The position numbers and the translations under genes were made by a program. Shown here in pieces: positions 7,349 through 10,937 of a DNA stretch of 10,937 nt. The notes beneath the pieces were generated by a model that saw only the letters and a program-made list of their open reading frames with translations, had not been told where the DNA came from and made no database searches. Positions within the stretch are counted from its first letter, which is position 1, and each line of letters begins with the position of its first letter. The stretch comes from Euperipatoides rowelli (lineage: Eukaryota; Onychophora; Udeonychophora; Euonychophora; Peripatopsidae): the NCBI GenBank assembly GCA_003024985.2, contig PXIH01S0011947.1; one strand, given 5' to 3'.

Positions 7349-7666
7349 AATATTTCATTTTAATTTAAGTTAATTTAATCATCTGTTTCATAATTGTTTA
7401 ATTGTAATTTATAGCTAGCAGTATCATTGATAACCATTAGTTCATAAAATGATTGGTCATTTGTTTGTTTATTAAGATAACCGCTAGGGGGAGGAAAATA
7501 ATCAATAAAGTAGTTGGATATAAGATGGCATATGGCCTTGATGTATTTTATTACATAGTGCAAACACATTATTATCCAGAAGACAATACTGGTAAGAAAC
7601 ATTTATAATTATGCAAGATAGTATCTTTAAGATGTAAATTAGCATGTAACAACTTCAGTCAATGCT
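7349..7666 (+). other. Non-coding spacer between gag and pol
   Basis: The 318 bp are AT-rich with no plus-strand coding sense. A third AGGGGGAGG word lies at 7486-7494. A donor-like ctg-gtaaga at 7589-7597 and an acceptor-like ttcag ending at 7658 would define a 67-nt intron, but this is weak. The 75-codon minus-strand frame at 7375-7602 looks accidental. Gag and pol usually overlap or abut in Gypsy elements, so a spacer this long is odd and may be an insertion. Confidence 0.55.
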
Positions 7667-8728
7667 ATGCAAAATGCTTCACAACTAAACAAAATGGTGG
7701 AGGGTGTGTTTAGTAGTAATAGAAAGAAGAACAAGATGGCGGACGAAAGGCAAAAACGTAATTACCGGCAAAAGATGATGAATGTTACCTTAAAATTCTC
7801 TGATATGTACAAAGATAAGCCTATATTAATAGTTGAATTAGCTGAAAAGAAGATACATGCTCTTCTTGATACTGGTGCTGAGAATTGCCTAATAGACGAG
7901 AGCTGCGTACAGCCTAGCCCAATGAATACTAAAACAATGGTGGTATCCATTAAGTCACCAGTCTCCGAAAAGACTATGCACGAACTCAAATCGTTAATAA
8001 ACATCAAAATAGCAGGTAGAGACATATTACAACCTGTATGTGTGGTGAAATTGCAGCAGAGTGTCGCTTTCCAGATGATTCTGAGATTCGACTGGTGTGC
8101 AATGTATGATGCCGTAATAGATTGCGAGCATCGTACAATAAAGCTTCAGTTTAGGAAAAATAAGTCACGTGATGCTCAAAAGAGCCAATCACAGGACAGA
8201 AAAAAATTCTGCTGTGGAACCATGATGCTCGAAAACAAACAAGATGGTGACCAAACAAGCAAATTACTTGGACTATTTAAAATGAAGGAATTAGACTTGA
8301 GCGACATACACAGACACAAATTAGAAGACATACTTGACAAACACAAAAAAATACTAATCAAGGACGTAACAAACATGACAAGGGCTAACATACCACCTTA
8401 TGAACCGAAATTCAAAACTGATACACCAATTTATCAACGACAATACAGAATCCCTCATAGCCTATACGAACCGCTAAAATTACAGCTAGATAAGCTAGAA
8501 AAAGCGAACATCATAAAAAAGGTACGCAGTCCATATAACTCGCCAGTATTAGTCCTACCTAAGAAAGTGAGAATATGTTTAGATCTACACAAAATAAACA
8601 AGCAGATAGTAAATGAGCAATACCCGATCATGAGCATTGGTGACATTTTAGAGAACCTAGGTGGTGCATGCATCTTCAGTAGCCTAGACTTAAATAACGG
8701 GTACTTTAATGTCAAATTAACAGAATAA
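7667..8728 (+). pseudogene. pol: pol part 1: aspartic protease and N-terminal half of reverse transcriptase
   Basis: A 353-codon frame (open from 7643; ATG 7667 is the first Met). The protease has the catalytic LLDTGAENCLID with Asp at residue 68, and a ILRFDW segment near residue 138 where the usual ILG Gly is Arg (residue 140). A change there could harm folding. RT begins around residue 250: QYRIP, then LEKANIIKK, SPYNSPVLVLPKK and VRICLDL. Motif A is SSLDLNNGYF with the first catalytic Asp at residue 341 (8687-8689). The stretch between LPKK and VRICLDL is shorter than in many Gypsy RTs. TAA at 8726-8728 ends the frame in a place where family members read on, so I call it a nonsense mutation. 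The protease would process Gag-Pol; RT would copy the element RNA in the particle. Confidence 0.93.
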
Positions 8729-8745
8729 GCCCAGAAAAAGTTTGT

Positions 8746-9190
8746 CTTTTTGTACCGTTCGCTAAATATACATTCACCCGCCTTTGTCAGGATTGCTTAA
8801 CATCAGCAGCAATCTTTCAAAAAATAATGATAGAATGCCTACACCATGTTATATTGAAAGGCCATGTTTTTGTTTACTTAGACGATATCATCATACATTC
8901 TCCTAACATCGAGGAACATTTAGAAACATTAGAGGAAGGGCCTGCAGCACTAGAGAAAGTTAATTTGGCAGTAAAACCCTCAAAATGCCATCTATTTAGA
9001 GAATCAATAAAGTATTTAGGGCACATGGTCAATAGAAATGGGTGTAGACCAGTGGAAAAGAGCGTAGAAGTGATTCAAAAACTAGCGTGCCCTAACAACT
9101 GTAAGGGGAGTGAGAAGTTTCCTCGGTAGTCTAAACTTCTGCAGGAAATTTATCACCAACTTTGCTGAGATAGCCCCCCCCCCCCTTTAG
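8746..9190 (+). pseudogene. pol: pol part 2: C-terminal half of reverse transcriptase
   Basis: After a frameshift the RT resumes at about 8746 and is open to TAG 9127-9129. Seen in order: LFVPFAKYTFTRL, motif B as LTSAAIFQKIM (the Pro-Phe-Gly before it is altered), motif C as FVYLDDIIIHS with the catalytic Asp pair at 8881-8886, and PSKCHLF...YLGHMV of the thumb side. Another shift at about 9101-9113 leads to [20 protein letters not shown], the conserved RT-RNase H connection. That frame runs into a C12 run (9174-9185) and stops at 9188-9190. The open frame beginning at ATG 8827 is only the later part of this segment; its Met is internal and not a start. Confidence 0.93.
9174..9185. repeat. 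C12 homopolymer inside pol
   Basis: Twelve C in a row fall between NFAEIA and PLEVTK, where family members have a short Ala-Pro-Leu. The run has evidently expanded and puts the two sides in different frames. It is a likely slippage site in the genome or an error site in sequencing. Confidence 0.85.
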
Positions 9191-9203
9191 AAGTTACTAA
9201 AGG

Positions 9204-9664
9204 AATACTGCCATTACATGGAATAACAACGCTGAACTAGTCTTCAAAACTTTAAAACAAAAACTAATTACAGAACCACTACTGGCCTTCCCAAATTATA
9301 ATAAGCCATTTATCCTTAAAACGGATGCCTCCCTTACCTCTTTAGGGGCATACTCGAGCAAGAGAACGAAAATGGCGAATTACAGCCCATAGCATATGCT
9401 AGTCGCAGTCTGAACAGGGCTGAAAGAAATTATGCAGTGATTGAGTGAGAAACATTAGCGATCGTGTTTGCGATAGAACAGTTCAAACATATGACTTATG
9501 GCAACAAAATAATATTACTAACAGACCAAAAGCCGTTGACATACATTGTAGAACTAAATGACACGAACACTAGAGTAGCCAGATGGATGATGAATTTACA
9601 GCAAAACAACATCCATTATGAATAAATCCCTGGCAAACTAAACAGCTTCGCTGACATGCTCTCG
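9204..9664 (+). pseudogene. pol: pol part 3: RNase H
   Basis: This domain removes RNA from the RNA-DNA hybrid during reverse transcription. In one frame (9204 to about 9370) lie LVFKTLKQKLITEPLLAF and FILKTDASL, with the first catalytic Asp at 9324-9326. A frameshift near 9350 leads to PIAYASRSLN, ERNYAVIE, LAIVFAIEQFKH, LLTDQKPLTYI and PGKLNSFADMLSR, all hallmarks of Gypsy RNase H. Two in-frame stops interrupt: TGA 9446-9448, at a position usually Arg or Lys (a CGA-to-TGA change is plausible), and TAA 9623-9625 just before the PGK motif. Confidence 0.92.
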
Positions 9665-10140
9665 CGGAGTCATGTAGAAGGCGAGACCACAACAGCTTGC
9701 GCATTAGAAATCGGCAGAAGACCAATCACGATTGAGCTAATGCGTGAGGAACATAAGGACAGTTATTGTAAAGAAATGATCAACAAATTAAAAGAAAATA
9801 AATTAACTAATGAAAAATTCATACTGGACGACAATGAATTACTACAGAAATCAGTACAATTAGGAAAATCCGAATTTTCTGCTTACAGAACAGAAGTCCC
9901 AGCATCCCTCATACCGGATGTTATGTTCGCGTACCATGATAGCTTAATAGGGGACACTTTTCACTTGATAAAACCGCATACAGAATAAAAAGAAACTTCT
10001 TTTGGCCCACACTATTTACCGACATCAGGGAATATATCAATAGCTGCGAAAAATGCCAGCATAGGAACAGAGGACATGTAAAAGCTCCTATACAAGCTGT
10101 CGAACCTCCTTCCTCCTGCATGTCAAAGGTCAGTCAGTAT
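9656..10140 (+). pseudogene. pol: pol part 4: RNase H-integrase linker and integrase zinc domain
   Basis: The frame continues from RNase H to TAA at 9986-9988 and holds a charged linker, then VPASLIPDVMFAYHD, the start of the HHCC domain. At GGGG 9950-9953 the sense shifts by one frame (a lost G would explain it) to GHFSLDKTAYRIKRNFFWP and INSCEKCQ, giving both His and both Cys ligands. This second frame is open from 9952 to TGA 10141-10143. The Met at 9656 lies inside RNase H and is not a real start. The HHCC domain helps integrase bind and multimerise on LTR ends. Confidence 0.92.
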
Positions 10141-10937
10141 TGACATATTAGGGCCATTCTCAACAACTTAAAGGAGAAACAAATACATAATCACATACAC
10201 TGACCATTTCTCTAGAATGACCTTTGCCAGCCCAATCCCAAGCCAGGAAGCTCACATAATCGCAGCAGATTACATGAAAACAATATATACGCGACTCACA
10301 GTGCATTTTGTCCGATCATGGACCACAATTAGTAGGGCACAAAATGACAACTCTATACCAAATATTAGGCATAGATAGGGTCACCACAAATAGTTTTAGC
10401 CACGCTCCAATGGGGTAAGTGAAAGAATTAACACCAAAATACTGAATTTAATCTCGCATTATTGCAACAAAAACTTTACAGATAGGGACGTTATGCTATC
10501 CTATCTCATGCAAGTCATTAACAACACTGTACACAGCAGTACTAAACAAGTCCCATTTTATATTTTCCACGGTTTCTACCAGTATGACGCTTTCTCTGAA
10601 TTTTATTTGAACGAAAATGATGACAACTTAGAAAGGGTAGATTTGGTCGACGTCATTTTGGAAAGATTGGAGACAGCGAAAGCAGAAGTTTTCGCTAACC
10701 TACAAAATGCGTCCATCTCCAATGCCAGAAATAAAGATAGAGGGTGGCACCTTGTGAGAGTTCAACATCGGAGATTTGGACTAGCCTTAGATATATCAAG
10801 TTATTCTGGCCATAATAGGAAATTAAACCCTAGATACACTGGCCCATACTCCATAGTGAAAAGAACAGGGCTAGCAAATTATCATATACAAGACATTAAA
10901 CGGCCTGAAAAAATAAAGCAAGTGCATGTGGACAAAC
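10133..10937 (+). pseudogene. pol: pol part 5: integrase catalytic core and GPY/F module, open to the window end
   Basis: Integrase would join element cDNA to host DNA in the nucleus. The core starts with SIDILGPFS (first catalytic Asp 10142-10144), is hit by TAA 10169-10171, and resumes with KYIITYTDHFSRMTFASPI. A shift near 10308 gives LSDHGPQLVG (second Asp 10314-10316). A further shift near 10409 gives NGVSERIN (Glu 10421-10423). Asp2 to Glu is one base short of the DX35E spacing, so a 1-bp deletion lies between. From 10400 the frame stays open for 179 codons and runs off the window: NNTVHSSTKQVPFYIFHG, then a helical stretch, then NPRYTGPYSIV (G-P-Y codons 10841-10849) and KQVHVDK at the edge. 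No chromodomain is seen up to the edge. Confidence 0.93.

Larger units (their letters stand above)
5140..10937 (+). mobile_element. Degenerate Ty3/Gypsy LTR retrotransposon, 3' end outside the window
   Basis: Gag-like, protease, reverse transcriptase, RNase H and integrase traces lie in this order on the plus strand. Integrase after RNase H is the Ty3/Gypsy arrangement, unlike Ty1/Copia. The integrase ends in a GPY/F module. The left boundary assumes that the 193-bp repeat is part of the 5' LTR. The 3' end, any env and the 3' LTR are not in the window. Pol has about a dozen lesions and gag several, so the element as read is dead and could move only with enzymes supplied by another copy. Confidence 0.9.

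Noticed and set aside
7375-7602. 75-codon minus-strand frame in the gag-pol spacer
   Set aside because: AT-rich, no recognised motif, antisense to the element; consistent with chance.
7762-8715. Minus-strand open frames opposite pol (7762-8025, 8176-8391, 8455-8715)
   Set aside because: Shadows of the well-supported protease and RT frame on the plus strand.
9921-10121. 66-codon minus-strand frame
   Set aside because: Shadow of the integrase zinc-binding domain on the plus strand.
1-10937. Prokaryotic or phage defence-type system, CRISPR array or operon
   Set aside because: No ribosome-binding sites, operon spacing, repeats of CRISPR type or bacterial gene families. Composition and elements are eukaryotic.

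Overview
This window looks like AT-rich, repeat-filled intergenic DNA from a metazoan, most likely an invertebrate. One ambiguous base (n at 489) suggests a draft assembly. I see no intact host gene, tRNA, rRNA or CRISPR array. Every convincing coding signal belongs to old Ty3/Gypsy (Metaviridae-type) LTR retrotransposons. The organism call is an inference from base composition, microsatellites and element type, and I cannot name a species.

Layout, left to right. Positions 1-1755 are AT-rich and non-coding. They hold a small hairpin, a palindromic cluster built on a ggtctcaa/ttgagacc word (about 720-870), and a polypyrimidine tract of about 235 bp. Positions 1756-2410 (minus strand) are the 3' part of a decayed Gypsy pol: integrase C-terminus with GPY/F module, joined to a piece of the RNase H-integrase linker. 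Positions 2411-4120 are mostly unassigned. They include a weak env-like or unknown frame, a GT microsatellite, an exon-like open stretch and two inverted repeats. Positions 4314-5139 (minus strand) are a second decayed Gypsy pol fragment: linker, zinc-binding domain and integrase catalytic core. This fragment sits exactly between two 193-bp direct repeats (4121-4313 and 5140-5332) that are about 70% identical by eye and end in ..GGACA, like LTR 3' ends.

From 5333 to the end of the window lies a plus-strand Ty3/Gypsy element, cut off by the window edge. It has a 350-bp leader, a gag with a coiled coil, capsid-like region and CCHC knuckle (5685-6999), a gag-tail reading frame of unknown role (7118-7348), a 318-bp AT-rich spacer, then pol in the order protease, reverse transcriptase, RNase H, integrase (7667-10937). 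That domain order is the Ty3/Gypsy order. About a dozen stops and frameshifts break pol, several of them at homopolymers. Two stretches stay open: 7643-8725 and 10400-10937. The copy cannot be autonomous as read.

The observation I find most interesting is inside the 193-bp repeats. Two stem-loops are kept in both copies although the stem bases differ. At least five base pairs change in a compensatory way, and the 17-nt loop with the AGGGGGAGG word is conserved. This points to selection on structure in a presumed LTR/leader RNA or DNA element.
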